Positions 7,573 to 16,136 of a stretch of 22,071 nucleotides of DNA are shown piece by piece. Each line of letters begins with the position of its first letter. The first letter of the stretch is position 1. This DNA comes from JASEHD01 sp964471945 (GTDB lineage: Bacteria > Bacteroidota > Ignavibacteria > UBA10030 > SZUA-254): the NCBI GenBank assembly GCA_964471945.1, contig CAYYIJ010000034.1:1-22071 (forward strand), in the 5' to 3' direction. The translations under genes were made by a program, and so were the position numbers. Under the pieces are notes generated by a model. It was not told the origin of the DNA and ran no database searches. It saw only the letters and a program-made list of their open reading frames with translations.

Positions 7573-7701
7573 GTTTTGGTTTTTTGATAATATACAAAAA
7601 GTTGGTCAGAAGTGAAAAATGGTTTTTTGGAAGTTAATTAAAAATGTTTTAATATTTCATAATATATCTTTAATTTAACACTTTTATCTAAGGTGAAACA
7701 G
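7573..7701. promoter_or_regulatory. Divergent promoter region between TRAP operon and two-component system
   Basis: This AT-rich spacer separates the minus-strand TRAP operon from the plus-strand response regulator, so promoters for both must lie in it or very near. I see no convincing -35/-10 or FCB-type -33/-7 pair. The layout would allow the response regulator to control both directions, but no repeated binding site is obvious. Confidence 0.4.
7690..7696 (+). promoter_or_regulatory. Shine-Dalgarno AAGGTGA deciding the response-regulator start
   Basis: AAGGTGA lies five bases before the ATG at 7702. A longer frame beginning with GTG at 7693 would start inside this ribosome-binding sequence, so ATG 7702 is the better start; it also gives the canonical MKILVVEDE beginning of the family. 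Confidence 0.7.
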
Positions 7702-8373
7702 ATGAAAATCCTCGTAGTCGAAGATGAAAAGAAAATTGCAAAAAATATCAAGCGGGGGCTCGAAGGGGAGCATTATATTGTAGACGTTGCATCTGATGGT
7801 CAGCAAGGATATTCTCTCGGTCTAACAGGAAACTATGATTTGATTCTTCTCGACATTCTACTTCCCAAAAAAGACGGCATATCAGTCTTGAAAGAGCTTC
7901 GTGCAAAACTTATCATTACACCTGTAATATTGTTAACCGCAAAAAGCAGAACGGAAGATAAAGTGGAAGGATTAAACAGTGGTGCTGATGATTATCTAAC
8001 AAAACCATTTTTCATCGAGGAATTACTGGCGCGAGTTCGATCACTATTGAGGAGAGGTATTTCTGAAAAATCAACAATTCTAAAGGTAGCTGATTTACAG
8101 CTTGATTTGGTAGATCGCAAAGCCAAACGTGGTGATAAAACAATCGAACTGACCGGCAGAGAATATGCCTTGCTTCAATATTTTATGCAAAATGTAAATC
8201 GCTCCTTAACCCGTGCTATTATTTCCGAACAAATCTGGCATTATAATTTCGATACAGGGACTAATGTCATTGATGTTTATATTAACCATTTACGCTCCAA
8301 GATCGATGATGGCTTTGAGAAGAAATTAATCCATACGGTTCGAAGTATCGGTTACATGATGAAGGATAATTAA
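7702..8373 (+). CDS. OmpR/PhoB-family response regulator
   Basis: Starting at ATG 7702 the product has 223 residues. The receiver domain (1-~115) shows the acidic pair Glu7-Asp8, phospho-acceptor Asp51 (LILLDILLP), Thr79 and Lys101 (LTKPF). The C-terminal winged helix (~125-223) has ELTGREYALLQYFMQN and the recognition part TNVIDVYINHLRSKID, ending HTVRSIGYMM, all typical of OmpR-type transcription regulators. The kinase gene begins one base after its stop, so the two form a pair. Signal and targets are unknown; the divergent TRAP operon is a natural candidate target. Confidence 0.94.
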   Translation: MKILVVEDEKKIAKNIKRGLEGEHYIVDVASDGQQGYSLGLTGNYDLILLDILLPKKDGISVLKELRAKLIITPVILLTAKSRTEDKVEGLNSGADDYLTKPFFIEELLARVRSLLRRGISEKSTILKVADLQLDLVDRKAKRGDKTIELTGREYALLQYFMQNVNRSLTRAIISEQIWHYNFDTGTNVIDVYINHLRSKIDDGFEKKLIHTVRSIGYMMKDN

Positions 8374-8374
8374 T

Positions 8375-9847
8375 GTGTTTCAGATTTTAAAATCAATTCG
8401 TGCTAAGCTAACATTATCCTATTCTCTCGTTCTTCTTTTTACACTTATCGCCTTTGGCTTGATTGCATATACATACTCGAGGCGAGATCTAAACGATAGT
8501 CTCGACAAGTCCCTGACTAATGAAGTGAAATGGGTAAAAAACTTTGTTGAATTAAAAGCGGGGAAAGTGAAACCGAGTACAAAATTTAGCTTGAATAAAA
8601 AAGGGCGTTTATTACACCAACAGCTTCCATTATCAAAGGAAGATAGTATTGCAGTCAATCAAGCCGATGAAGAAATTTGGAATCATATCTATGAACATGC
8701 AATTATTAATCCTAAAAAAACCGTAATCCAGATTACAGATAATAAAGGGGTGATAATATTTCGTTCCTCGACCGCAGCCGATGACAGTTTATCGATCAAG
8801 AGAGTAACTCGCGATTCGATAGAAATGCAAACGGTAAGAAATGAAAAAGGAGAAAACTGGAGGGTTGCCGCCACAGCTATGAAGAATTACAACATTTATG
8901 TTGCATACCCTCTTGCGGAGTTAAGTGAGCTGCTCGATAATCTCTTTTCGATTTTCTTGATTTTAATTCCGATTGCGTTGTTACTCTCGTTAGCTGGCGG
9001 TTGGTTCCTCGCATATCGATCACTCAAGCCTGTTGATGATATTACGAAAACAGTTCAACAAATAACAGCTCATAGTTTGGATAAACAAATTCAGGAGCAT
9101 CTTGTCAACGATGAAATAGGCAGACTTATAACGACATTTAATGGAATGATAATTCGCCTCCGAAATTCATTTGACCAAATCAAACAATTTTCGGTGGATG
9201 CTTCGCACGAGCTTCGAACACCGCTTACAATCATGCGGGGAGAAGTAGAACTTGCACTGCGAAATCAATCTACAGACCCAGAATATCGGAGAATTTTAGT
9301 GAGCATCTTAGAAGAGACAATCCGTCTATCAAATATCATCGAGAGCTTGCTAACTCTTTCTAAAGATGATCTGGGTAAACCGGAACCGTTGTACTATGAA
9401 AGAGTTAACCTGAATGAACTGATAAAGGAACTGTATGAAGATTGTGAAATCATCGCTTCTAAAAAGTCTATTTCAGTGAAGCTTCTTCAAAATGAAGAAA
9501 TTACCATTATTGGTGATCAAGTTCGGCTACATCAATTGTTTCTGAATTTAATAGATAATGCGGTCAAATACACGCCAGGAGGTGGTATGGTAACACTGTC
9601 ATCAGTAAAGGAAAATGGATTTGCGAAGTTTTATATAAAAGATACAGGGATTGGGATTCCGACAGAAGAGAAGAAAAAAATATTTGATCGTTTTTATCGA
9701 GTCGATAAAGCACGATCACGAGAACTCGGTGGAAGTGGGCTAGGTTTATCTATTGCAAAATGGATCGTAGAAATTCATAAAGGACGGATCGAGGTTGAGA
9801 GTGAAATTAATAAGGGAAGTGTTTTCTCTGTTTATCTTCCATTATAG
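8375..9847 (+). CDS. Membrane sensor histidine kinase (HAMP-HisKA-HATPase)
   Basis: The 490-residue protein starts at GTG 8375, one base after the regulator's stop. It has a first membrane helix (about 13-33), a periplasmic domain of about 150 residues, a second helix (about 190-214), a HAMP linker, a HisKA domain with FSVDASHELRTPLT (His278), and an ATP-binding domain with the N-box around NLIDNAVKYTPGG (Asn395), the D-box DTGIGIP (Asp423) and the G-box GGSGLGL (452-458). This is the orthodox layout of kinases that pair with OmpR-type regulators. The periplasmic domain is predicted alpha/beta with no motif I recognise. Its 3' end meets the convergent 1055-residue gene with only four bases between. 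Confidence 0.93.
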   Translation: MFQILKSIRAKLTLSYSLVLLFTLIAFGLIAYTYSRRDLNDSLDKSLTNEVKWVKNFVELKAGKVKPSTKFSLNKKGRLLHQQLPLSKEDSIAVNQADEEIWNHIYEHAIINPKKTVIQITDNKGVIIFRSSTAADDSLSIKRVTRDSIEMQTVRNEKGENWRVAATAMKNYNIYVAYPLAELSELLDNLFSIFLILIPIALLLSLAGGWFLAYRSLKPVDDITKTVQQITAHSLDKQIQEHLVNDEIGRLITTFNGMIIRLRNSFDQIKQFSVDASHELRTPLTIMRGEVELALRNQSTDPEYRRILVSILEETIRLSNIIESLLTLSKDDLGKPEPLYYERVNLNELIKELYEDCEIIASKKSISVKLLQNEEITIIGDQVRLHQLFLNLIDNAVKYTPGGGMVTLSSVKENGFAKFYIKDTGIGIPTEEKKKIFDRFYRVDKARSRELGGSGLGLSIAKWIVEIHKGRIEVESEINKGSVFSVYLPL

Positions 9848-9851
9848 ATGT

Positions 9852-12800
9852 TTAAATATCTGCACCGAGTGAGAAATAATACTGCGGTGGTGAAAAGGTT
9901 TGCAGGTCAAACGCCCAACCAACATCAAGCTTTAACAGAAAACCCAAAACTATCATTCGAATACCATAACCTGTACCGGTGAGAAGGTCCTTCATATAAA
10001 GATTTCCTGATTCATCTTTATCGAAAGCTTTAAAATCATTTTTCCATCGCCACGTTCCGCCCATATCAATAAATAAAATACCACTAAAGCTTTGAAAGAA
10101 AACCGGTAATGGACCTGCTGCAAAGTATCCAAAAAGGGGGAAACGGAATTCTGTATTCAGTAAACCATATTTGTGTCCTAACCGCGCATTAAAATTGTAG
10201 CCGCGTAAAGGAACTCCTAGTGTGAGAAAAACAAAATCTTCCGCTCGCTGTATGGGAAATTCTCCATCGAATCGTCTGTTTATCCAATTGTTGACGCCGC
10301 CGATAATAAATTGCTGTGGATCGGGACCATAACTTGCTCCGCCAGCAAAACGGAGTGCAAGCGTGTAGTTCTTCCATAATTTGTAGTAATGGCGGTAATC
10401 ACCAAGTAAGGTAATAAATCCAAGTGATCTGTCATTAATTTTTGGACTTGCTATAAGACTAATGTTGTAACGAGCTCCATTTCCTGGTGCAATCAAACCC
10501 CACAAACTGTGATCATGAACGTAACTGATCGAAGTAGCTATCACAGAACGATCTACTTCGGGTTTCCAGTAGCCTTCTCTGTATCCATCACTATGTAGAT
10601 TGAACCATGATAATCCAAAATCAAAGCGATTGAATTTATTAATAGGATATAATGCCATGCCGGTGATTCCATAATTCCTGAAACGGTGGTCGATATAACG
10701 GTCGTTATCCAAATCGACAAATTGTGCAGTGTGGAATCCCTGAATACCATAGTCGACCCGAGAGGGGAGGTAAAAATATGCCAGTACATAATTACCATTC
10801 TTTAGATTATCAAATTGATTGTCGAGTAGAAAGTAAATTTGATGATCTCCGAGCAGGTCGCTGAAAGCCATAATTATTGATGCTTGAATACCGTAGAACG
10901 AACTAAAACCGGCATTGCCGTATATGATATCAGGTGAAAAATTTAATTTGTATTTATTGATCTTATAATTGCCATGTTCATCAACATTGTCGGGAGGTGG
11001 AGCAATCTTGATTGAATCGGATGTTTTTTTCGGTGTTTCTCTGAAAGCATCATTGAATACGTAGTTACGAAGCTCAATCCTGCCTGTTTCGGGAAATAAT
11101 GTAAGTGAATCTTGCTTTTCCATCTTGACGATAATATTATCACCCAATAAAACATCGGCTTTAATGGGGTTGGTTGTGTCGGGTGAAATATTTTTTTCAG
11201 ATAGTCTTTTAAAATATTCAGTCAGCTCCAGTTCATTCTGCTTGAGATCCCGATCTAATGGATTTCGCATTAAGAACAAGTCGAAGCCCGCATTGTTAAG
11301 CGAATTAAATGCTAACTTGTTTCCATCCCGCGAAAGAGAAAGTTGATAAACACCGCTTAACGAGTTAGTTCGTGGCAATACAGTACCGCTATCGAGATTT
11401 TTTACATAGATATTATTTATACCATTCATATCTGAAATAAAAAAAAGATGCTTCCTGTCAGGGGATGCAACTGGCGATGTTTCATCACTGCCCGGTAGAT
11501 TGGTTATTCTTGAGATATTTTGACTAATGATATCTATCTGGTAGATATCGAGTTGTCGATAGTCGTAATTTTGCATTTTGAAATTTTTTGGAATATCTGA
11601 ACGCTTGACATAATCTCTGCGGTCTGAAGAAAAGTAAATTGTTTTTCTATCAGCAGACCAGCTTGGTTCAGCATCAGTAAAGATATCATCTGTGAGGTTT
11701 GTTAAGCTTTTTGTATCTATATCGAAAACATAGATATCCGACTGATTATTTGTATTCCCAACGAAAGCGAGCTTCCCCCTTTTCTCCGGGTTAGAAGAAT
11801 CAAATGGCGCCCAGTCAACAGAAAAAATTCCATCCAACCCCATCTTAAATATTTCCTCATCCCCCGAATGAGTGTCTATGATGATAATAGCATCTTGTTC
11901 GCCACTCTTTACAGCCAGGGCGATAGATTTTCCATCGGGAGACCATGACATTCCGGGAGTGAGAAGGTGGAGTTCCTCGAAGTCAGCAGTACGCTGACCT
12001 TTAATGAGTTTTTTTTCAATTTTTCCATCAATCGTATTCATTATAAATACATCAAAATAATCATCTCTATTCGAGATGAAAGCGATCCGATCGCCACGCG
12101 GGGAGATTGCAGGACTTGTATTATAAAATGATCCATCTTTTTTGTGATCTGTAAGTCGTCGTGCAAAATCCGCTGGCTCTTCGCGTTTAGCTATATCAGG
12201 CCAATAAAGAACCTTTTGTTCTTTCTGCCAGCGTTCTGAAAGTTCCTCCACACTCAATCCGATGGCGCTTCGGAAACCTTGGTCAACGTTTCGTGTTCCT
12301 TTGATGCGGTTAAGTATCTCAGCGATTTTTTGTTCACCGTATTTCGTTGCAATGTAGTACCATACCGATTGTCCACCGCGGTATGCAAAATATCCATAAA
12401 GATTTTCGATTTTAGGGAGGGATTCATGAACTGTGGCATCCCTCATAAACATATCGGAATGTGTGTCCCATTTTAACGCTTCATATTCTGCTAATCCCTC
12501 ATTAAACCAGAGCGGAAGTCGAATTGTGATATTGTTTGATATAATGGATTGGATCGTTCCTCCATAAAACATATCATTAATTACACCATGAACAAGTTCG
12601 TGGTGAATCACGTGCCGGAATTTCTTATAATCGCCTTCAAAAGGTACCACAATCCGATTTTTAAAAAGCTCGGTTACGCCACCGATTCCTTCTTCAAGGT
12701 AGTCGTAAATAACATTAGTTTGTTGAAAATCGTTATGAGAATTATAAACGATGATTGGAATCCGAGATGCAATCTGATATCGGAATGATTTGCTAATCGA

Positions 12801-13019
12801 AGTATATGCAGATTCTGCAGCATCTGCCGCAAACTCAGCGATTGATTCTCCCCCGTTATTAAAATATATATCAAAGTGGGCAGATTGGATGAAATGCCAA
12901 TCAAAATTCTTGTACTGGACTTTATTTTTTCCGAATTGGGTATCTTGTGCAATGATTGGTGAGGGTCCACAAATAATGATTATTAAAATTACAACGAGGA
13001 TGGACTGATTTATTTTCAT
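9852..13019 (-). CDS. Outer-membrane fusion protein: peptidase MA-like, TolB-type propeller, Omp85-like barrel
   Basis: The 1055-residue product has a signal peptide (1-25, ending IIAQ). Residues ~35-270 resemble a peptidase MA-like domain with HELVH (140-144) and a downstream WFNEGLAEY (171-179); Glu174 could be the third zinc ligand, as in gluzincins. Residues ~298-600 carry about six PD40/WD40-like repeats of the TolB propeller (for example SPAISPRGDRIAFISNRDD, PSWSADRKTIYFSSDRR and SPVASPDRKHLFFIS). Residues ~695-1055 alternate as beta strands and resemble the Omp85/BamA surface-antigen barrel, ending QYYFSLGADI. It is probably in the outer membrane with the peptidase and propeller in the periplasm. 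Automated annotation often labels such proteins only 'Tol biopolymer transporter'. Whether the peptidase is active, and on what, is unknown. Confidence 0.82.
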   Translation of the reverse strand: MKINQSILVVILIIIICGPSPIIAQDTQFGKNKVQYKNFDWHFIQSAHFDIYFNNGGESIAEFAADAAESAYTSISKSFRYQIASRIPIIVYNSHNDFQQTNVIYDYLEEGIGGVTELFKNRIVVPFEGDYKKFRHVIHHELVHGVINDMFYGGTIQSIISNNITIRLPLWFNEGLAEYEALKWDTHSDMFMRDATVHESLPKIENLYGYFAYRGGQSVWYYIATKYGEQKIAEILNRIKGTRNVDQGFRSAIGLSVEELSERWQKEQKVLYWPDIAKREEPADFARRLTDHKKDGSFYNTSPAISPRGDRIAFISNRDDYFDVFIMNTIDGKIEKKLIKGQRTADFEELHLLTPGMSWSPDGKSIALAVKSGEQDAIIIIDTHSGDEEIFKMGLDGIFSVDWAPFDSSNPEKRGKLAFVGNTNNQSDIYVFDIDTKSLTNLTDDIFTDAEPSWSADRKTIYFSSDRRDYVKRSDIPKNFKMQNYDYRQLDIYQIDIISQNISRITNLPGSDETSPVASPDRKHLFFISDMNGINNIYVKNLDSGTVLPRTNSLSGVYQLSLSRDGNKLAFNSLNNAGFDLFLMRNPLDRDLKQNELELTEYFKRLSEKNISPDTTNPIKADVLLGDNIIVKMEKQDSLTLFPETGRIELRNYVFNDAFRETPKKTSDSIKIAPPPDNVDEHGNYKINKYKLNFSPDIIYGNAGFSSFYGIQASIIMAFSDLLGDHQIYFLLDNQFDNLKNGNYVLAYFYLPSRVDYGIQGFHTAQFVDLDNDRYIDHRFRNYGITGMALYPINKFNRFDFGLSWFNLHSDGYREGYWKPEVDRSVIATSISYVHDHSLWGLIAPGNGARYNISLIASPKINDRSLGFITLLGDYRHYYKLWKNYTLALRFAGGASYGPDPQQFIIGGVNNWINRRFDGEFPIQRAEDFVFLTLGVPLRGYNFNARLGHKYGLLNTEFRFPLFGYFAAGPLPVFFQSFSGILFIDMGGTWRWKNDFKAFDKDESGNLYMKDLLTGTGYGIRMIVLGFLLKLDVGWAFDLQTFSPPQYYFSLGADI

Positions 13020-13084
13020 GATATTTTTTTCCTGCTTATTATTAAATTACAAAACAATAGGAGGAAAAGCAAAGTTCTTTTTCG

Positions 13085-13933
13085 TTACTTTTTGTTTTGC
13101 GATAGTATGTCTGATGGAGTGGTTAAAACTTCATTCATCGAGCCGGTTCGATACCCTTGTAAATCAAGTGTTACATATGTGAAGCCGAGATGCTTAATAT
13201 CGGCAACAATTTTATTTCGGAGATCGAAATCAAGGAGCCGAGGTATTTCTTCAGTTCCGACTTCGATGCGAGCAGTTTTCGAGTCATGGTAACGAACGCG
13301 ATAGTAACAAAAATCTAAGTTGTGCAACATAGTCTCAGCTGCATCTATTTTTTGAAGTGCTTCTTTGGTTATTGTTGTTCCATAAGGAAATCGTGAAGAT
13401 AGACAAGCGAATGAACCTTTATTCCAGGTGGGTAATCCTAAATGCTTGGAAAGATTTCTCACGTCGGTTTTACTTAATCCCGCATCGAGAAGTGGCGAGC
13501 AAACGTTTTGTTCTTTTTTAGCTTTCATGCCTGGTCGGAAATCTAATAGATCATCAGTTATTGTTCCGTCGGCAATCCAACGAATCCCTTTTTGTCTGGC
13601 AATCTGATGTAATTTTGTAAATAATTCCGTTTTACAAAAATAGCATCGATCAACCGGATTCTCTTTAAATTTAAGATTATCTGTTTCTTCAGTTTTGATT
13701 TCTTCCCACTCAGCTCCGATTGAGTTTGCAAACTGAATAGCTTTTTCGTATTCCCTTTTTGGATAAGTATCCGATCTGCCAATAACGGCTAATGCATTCT
13801 TTCCCAATACATCAACTGCCATCTTTAACAGTAAAGTGCTATCAACACCTCCTGAGTATGCTATTATCAAACTTCCGAGGTTTTTCAGAATAGATTTTAG
13901 TTTTGAGTATTTTAATTCAAGTTCTGGATTCAT
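13085..13933 (-). CDS. larE: LarE-type ATP-dependent sacrificial sulfur transferase
   Basis: The 282-residue product has the PP-loop ATP motif SGGVDS (27-32), CYFCK (97-101) and FACLSSRFPYG (175-185). In characterised LarE (Lactobacillus plantarum) a cysteine near position 176 gives up its sulfur to build the nickel-pincer cofactor of lactate racemase; Cys177 here is in the matching place. Length and motif order fit the LarE/ExsB-like family (TIGR00268 type). No larA, larB or larC is in the window, so the enzyme may serve a distant lar locus or another nickel-pincer racemase. It lies 42 bases downstream of the TPR gene on the same strand and is probably co-transcribed with it. Confidence 0.87.
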   Translation of the reverse strand: MNPELELKYSKLKSILKNLGSLIIAYSGGVDSTLLLKMAVDVLGKNALAVIGRSDTYPKREYEKAIQFANSIGAEWEEIKTEETDNLKFKENPVDRCYFCKTELFTKLHQIARQKGIRWIADGTITDDLLDFRPGMKAKKEQNVCSPLLDAGLSKTDVRNLSKHLGLPTWNKGSFACLSSRFPYGTTITKEALQKIDAAETMLHNLDFCYYRVRYHDSKTARIEVGTEEIPRLLDFDLRNKIVADIKHLGFTYVTLDLQGYRTGSMNEVLTTPSDILSQNKK

Positions 13934-13975
13934 AGGATTGGATTGATTAAAAAAAAAGACAAACGATGGAACAAA

Positions 13976-15394
13976 TTATTTATCCAAGAGAAGCTGTGTA
14001 AACTCTTTTATCGAATGAACGTTTGGAAATTCTTGCTCGAAGAATTTTCTTTTTTCTGGATCAAGCTTGAATGAAGTTTTTAAAGATTCTACAGCGTCGT
14101 ATGTTTTACGCAGGAGGAATAATACTTTTGCCCTGCCGTAATAGGGATCAGCCCAGTTTGGCTTAAGTTCGGTGCATTTATTGAAGGCTTTTAATGATTC
14201 ATTGAGATAACCATATTCAAGCAAAGTTTCACCCAAATCGAACCATGCATCTATATTCGTTGGATCGAAGCGGACAGTCATTTTATAACTGTATAGCGCC
14301 TCGCGCCATTTACCTAAATTATAGGCAGCGTCAGCTTTTGCATACCAAATTTCCGGATAATTTCGGCATAAAGAGATTGCGTTATTGTAATCATTATATG
14401 CCTTTTTATAATCTTCAAGGCAATCATAACAGCTTCCCCGGCTGTAGTAAGATTCATAATGTTGTGGATTGTATTTTAAGGCTTGAGTGAAGCAGGTAAT
14501 TGCCTCTTTGTACATACCTAATTCTTCATAAGCATTTCCTAAATTGTGCCAGCTAGGAACATCGCGTTCATCGAGTCGGATTGTTTCGCGGTAACATTCG
14601 ATCGCATCGAAAAGTCTTCCCATATTCGCATAACTGTTCCCCTTATTGTACCATGCCGATGGGAAATCTTCCTTTATAGCCAAAGCCATATCATAACTTT
14701 CAATAGCTTTACCATAGAGACGTTTACGGTTCAAAACAATTCCGCGATTATACCACGCATAATGGTTATATGGTTCCAGATCAAGATATTTGTCATAGCA
14801 TGTAAGCGCATCGTTTAATCTATCCATACAATCATAACAATACCCAAGTTCATAAAGTGCTTCTATATGGTTAGGATTATTTTCAAGAATGGAACGGTAA
14901 ATTTGAGATGCATCTTCGAAGCGATTCATCTTTTCAAAAGTCAGGGCTTTCATAAGTAGTGCATCATCATTACTCAAGTCTATCTCAATCGCTTTATTGT
15001 ACCACAACAGAGCTTCTTCGAACTCTCCTAAATTTTCGAAGGCATAACCAAAACCAAGCAATATTTCAGGATCATTCGGGTTAAGGTTTTGTGCTTTCTC
15101 GAAGCATTCGAGCGCTTCTTTATATTTTTGAAGATGATTGAATATAATACCTTTCCGTAACCATACGTCGGCACTGAAAGGAAGCTGTTCTACTAAACGA
15201 TTTATGAGGGGAAGTGCCTCTTGATACTTTTGTTTCTCGAAAAGATAGTTTACAATCGCTTCCAGATCGTTAGCGTTGGTCATTTTTCCGTTGTTTATCT
15301 CGGCAGATAATTTTTTAATATCTTCTTCATTTTCAGAATGACCCATCGGGTCGTTTTGCTCATCGTCGAATTTTTCAAATTCTAAATCATCCAT
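13976..15394 (-). CDS. Cytoplasmic protein of twelve TPR repeats
   Basis: The 472-residue product has no signal peptide. An acidic head (1-~40, MDDLEFEKFDDEQND...) is followed by about twelve consecutive 34-residue TPR units from ~43 to ~450, with the usual W/Y, G-Y/A and P positions (for example AWYNKGNSYANMGR and DAWFDLGETLLEYG). Two units share the unusual motif CYDC (186-189 and 322-325). TPR superhelices bind partner proteins or peptides; the partner is not evident. It is the first gene of a likely two-gene unit with larE and is divergent from pyrE. Confidence 0.85.
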   Translation of the reverse strand: MDDLEFEKFDDEQNDPMGHSENEEDIKKLSAEINNGKMTNANDLEAIVNYLFEKQKYQEALPLINRLVEQLPFSADVWLRKGIIFNHLQKYKEALECFEKAQNLNPNDPEILLGFGYAFENLGEFEEALLWYNKAIEIDLSNDDALLMKALTFEKMNRFEDASQIYRSILENNPNHIEALYELGYCYDCMDRLNDALTCYDKYLDLEPYNHYAWYNRGIVLNRKRLYGKAIESYDMALAIKEDFPSAWYNKGNSYANMGRLFDAIECYRETIRLDERDVPSWHNLGNAYEELGMYKEAITCFTQALKYNPQHYESYYSRGSCYDCLEDYKKAYNDYNNAISLCRNYPEIWYAKADAAYNLGKWREALYSYKMTVRFDPTNIDAWFDLGETLLEYGYLNESLKAFNKCTELKPNWADPYYGRAKVLFLLRKTYDAVESLKTSFKLDPEKRKFFEQEFPNVHSIKEFTQLLLDK

Positions 15395-15483
15395 AAGTAT
15401 TCCTCTAATTTCAAATATAAAGAAAATTAGTTAGAAGTCAAGTTTTTAACTAAATATTTTCTACAAATCTATTGTAAGTTACG

Positions 15484-15514
15484 TTGAATATTAAAGCAAA
15501 AAATTGCGTATATT
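15484..15514 (+). promoter_or_regulatory. Possible promoter of the pyrE operon
   Basis: TTGAAT at 15484-15489 and TATATT at 15509-15514 resemble a -35/-10 pair, with a somewhat long 19-base spacer, about 35 bases before the pyrE start. The region between pyrE and the divergent TPR gene must contain promoters for both; this is the best match I can see, and it rests on sequence likeness only. Confidence 0.3.
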
Positions 15515-15538
15515 ATTCAATAATTTAATATCATCATT

Positions 15539-15542
15539 GGAG
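15539..15542 (+). promoter_or_regulatory. Shine-Dalgarno GGAG deciding the pyrE start
   Basis: GGAG ends six bases before ATG 15549. A longer reading frame reaches back to 15504, but its start would run through the promoter-like sequence and add 15 residues that do not resemble the family, so 15549 is preferred. Confidence 0.6.
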
Positions 15543-15548
15543 ATACTA

Positions 15549-16127
15549 ATGACAGTCGATCAAATTCTTAAAATATTTAAAGAAACAGATGCGTTATTGG
15601 AAGGGCATTTCCAGTTAACATCTGGCTTGCACAGCCCACAATATTTCCAGTGTGCAAAAGTTTTACAATATCCTAAATATATGGAAGATCTATGTGGAAT
15701 TATTGCCGAGAACTTTCGTAAAACCCCGATAGATGTTGTGATTTCGCCTGCGTTAGGGGGAATCGTGGTGGGACAGGAAGTTGGCAGACAGTTGAGGGTG
15801 CGAACAATGTTTGCCGAACGGAAGGATGGTATTCTTCAATTAAGGCGTGGTTTCGAGATTGCAAGCTGGGAAAGAGTACTCGTTTGCGAAGATGTCATTA
15901 CAACAGGTGGTTCAACGAAAGAAGTTATCGACATTGTTAGAAAAGGCGGGGGGAATGTAGTCGGAACTGCAACAATCGTCGACCGCAGTGGTGGGAAAGC
16001 AACGTTTGAAAACCTTCATCATTTTGCTGTTCTCAAGTTAGATGTTATCACATACAAACCGGAAGACTGTCCTTTGTGCAAACAAAACATCCCCATTTTT
16101 AAACCTGGAAGTCGAGAAAAGAAATAG
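15549..16127 (+). CDS. pyrE: Orotate phosphoribosyltransferase
   Basis: From ATG 15549 the product has 192 residues. It joins orotate to PRPP to make orotidine 5'-phosphate in de novo UMP synthesis. The PRPP-binding loop VCEDVITTGGST (112-123) and the substrate region TSGLHSPQYF (24-33) are clear. The C-terminus, with YKPEDCPLCK and IPIFKPGSR, is the extended form I associate with the Thermus/Aquifex-like branch of PyrE, and carries a CPLC cysteine pair (174, 177). It opens an apparent operon; the channel gene starts nine bases after its stop. Confidence 0.92.
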   Translation: MTVDQILKIFKETDALLEGHFQLTSGLHSPQYFQCAKVLQYPKYMEDLCGIIAENFRKTPIDVVISPALGGIVVGQEVGRQLRVRTMFAERKDGILQLRRGFEIASWERVLVCEDVITTGGSTKEVIDIVRKGGGNVVGTATIVDRSGGKATFENLHHFAVLKLDVITYKPEDCPLCKQNIPIFKPGSREKK

Positions 16128-16136
16128 AGAGGATTT

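Noticed and set aside
7693..7701. GTG start for the response regulator giving three extra residues
   Set aside because: The GTG lies inside the AAGGTGA ribosome-binding sequence; ATG 7702 gives the family-typical beginning.
15504..15548. Upstream extension of pyrE by 15 codons
   Set aside because: GGAG before ATG 15549 and the family's usual length favour the shorter form; the extension also covers a promoter-like sequence.
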